Below, piece by piece: positions 63,601 through 64,000 of a stretch of DNA of 64,000 bases. Location of the stretch: assembly GCF_947172395.1 (NCBI RefSeq), contig NC_069108.1:4565501-4629500 (forward strand), read 5' to 3'. The position numbers and the translations under genes are program-made. This stretch comes from Bicyclus anynana. Its lineage: Eukaryota > Arthropoda > Insecta > Lepidoptera > Nymphalidae. The notes beneath the pieces are model-generated. The model saw only the letters and a program-made list of their open reading frames with translations. It searched no databases and had not been told where the DNA came from. Numbering within the stretch: position 1 is the stretch's first letter; the number at the start of each line of letters is the position of its first letter.

Positions 63601-64000
63601 TTACTTAATTACGTAAGTTGTGTTGTTGGATAGAAGCAGGCGTTACTTTGCGGAAGTTCATCATGAATATATAATAATTTATTTATTTTTCTAACATCCG
63701 CGAAAAGCCGATGAACCCATGCGACAATGTCACCCACGTCCGACAAAATACTCTCAACGTACGTTTCACTCTGAAACAGTGTTGTTGTTTTTGTGAATGT
63801 TCGCGGATCATGAACTTCCACAAACGCTAGTCTCTCGCGACGGCTAGTGTAGGTACGTTAATGCCGGGTTTTATTGAATTTTTATTTAATTGTTTTCAGA
63901 TGCACCGCAAAGAAAGCTGGAGGGAGATTGTGCGTGCGATGCGCGACGAGTGCGCTATCGGTCGACTCGCCTCGGTCCCGCATAAATATTCTCAGTACCA
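63601..64000. other. No gene recognised
   Basis: A 70-codon minus frame (63821-63609) of unknown type. A 'ttgttttcag' acceptor-like string at 63893-63902 precedes a plus frame open to the window edge (HRKESWREIVRAMRDECAIG). That frame could be an exon of something outside the window. Confidence 0.3.

Overview
The window is eukaryotic, most likely from an insect and probably a lepidopteran. It is AT-rich, uses GT-AG introns, and is saturated with the element types common in moth and butterfly genomes: tRNA-headed SINEs, many non-LTR fragments, piggyBac, P/THAP, pogo, hAT and PIF/Harbinger transposons, and a dispersed repeat tail ending in a 'TTTATAATATTAGTATAGAT'-like string. I see no convincing host gene, rRNA or functional tRNA. 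Almost every open frame of size is a transposon gene, intact or broken. The species and family names are inference from memory of these families, not from a search.

Layout. 1-7.5 kb: minus-strand P-element/THAP9-like transposase pieces (C-terminus at 0.7-0.9 kb, repeated core segments at 5.4-7.1 kb, THAP domain at 7.2-7.4 kb), interrupted by LINE debris. 7.9-8.3 kb: Tc1/mariner-type transposase piece. 10-12 kb: a MITE-like element and a Jockey-type ORF1. 13.4-15.6 kb: SINEs with a clean target duplication, a pogo transposase fragment and a 74-bp tandem repeat that multiplies one of its catalytic regions. 16.3-29.7 kb: a head-to-tail triplication of a ~3.1-kb unit that carries the 3' half of a piggyBac gene and a string of exon-like blocks. 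Units meet at SINE sequence, and one of those SINEs is split by Harbinger-1. 30-32 kb: piggyBac 5' half, HARBI1-like debris, a C-rich minisatellite and a long inverted repeat. 32.2-35.5 kb: an I-clade LINE with a second LINE nested inside its ORF1. 40-53.7 kb: a cluster of four further Harbinger elements (5, 2, 3, 4) in and around GC-rich R1-like LINE sequence. 53.8-57.4 kb: LINE ORF1/ORF2 ends, a SINE and an LTR-retrotransposon start (primer-binding site and gag). 58.2-60.6 kb: a pogo/Tigger transposase broken by at least four insertions. 61.0-62.1 kb: a non-autonomous hAT with a perfect 8-bp duplication that abuts a 23-bp-arm palindrome.

The most informative system is the set of five two-gene PIF/Harbinger elements. 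Each carries a DDE transposase and an opposite-strand MADF-BESS protein, and each gene's second exon lies inside the other gene's only intron. The two second exons start back to back, only 29 to 132 bp apart where not interrupted, so two oppositely read 3' splice sites share one short spacer. Spliced coding sequences do not overlap, but the unspliced transcripts would be complementary over kilobases. Harbinger-5 (40648-43436) has near-perfect TIRs, a TTA duplication and two uninterrupted reading frames (390 and 288 aa), so it could be an active autonomous copy. The others are broken by identifiable single events.
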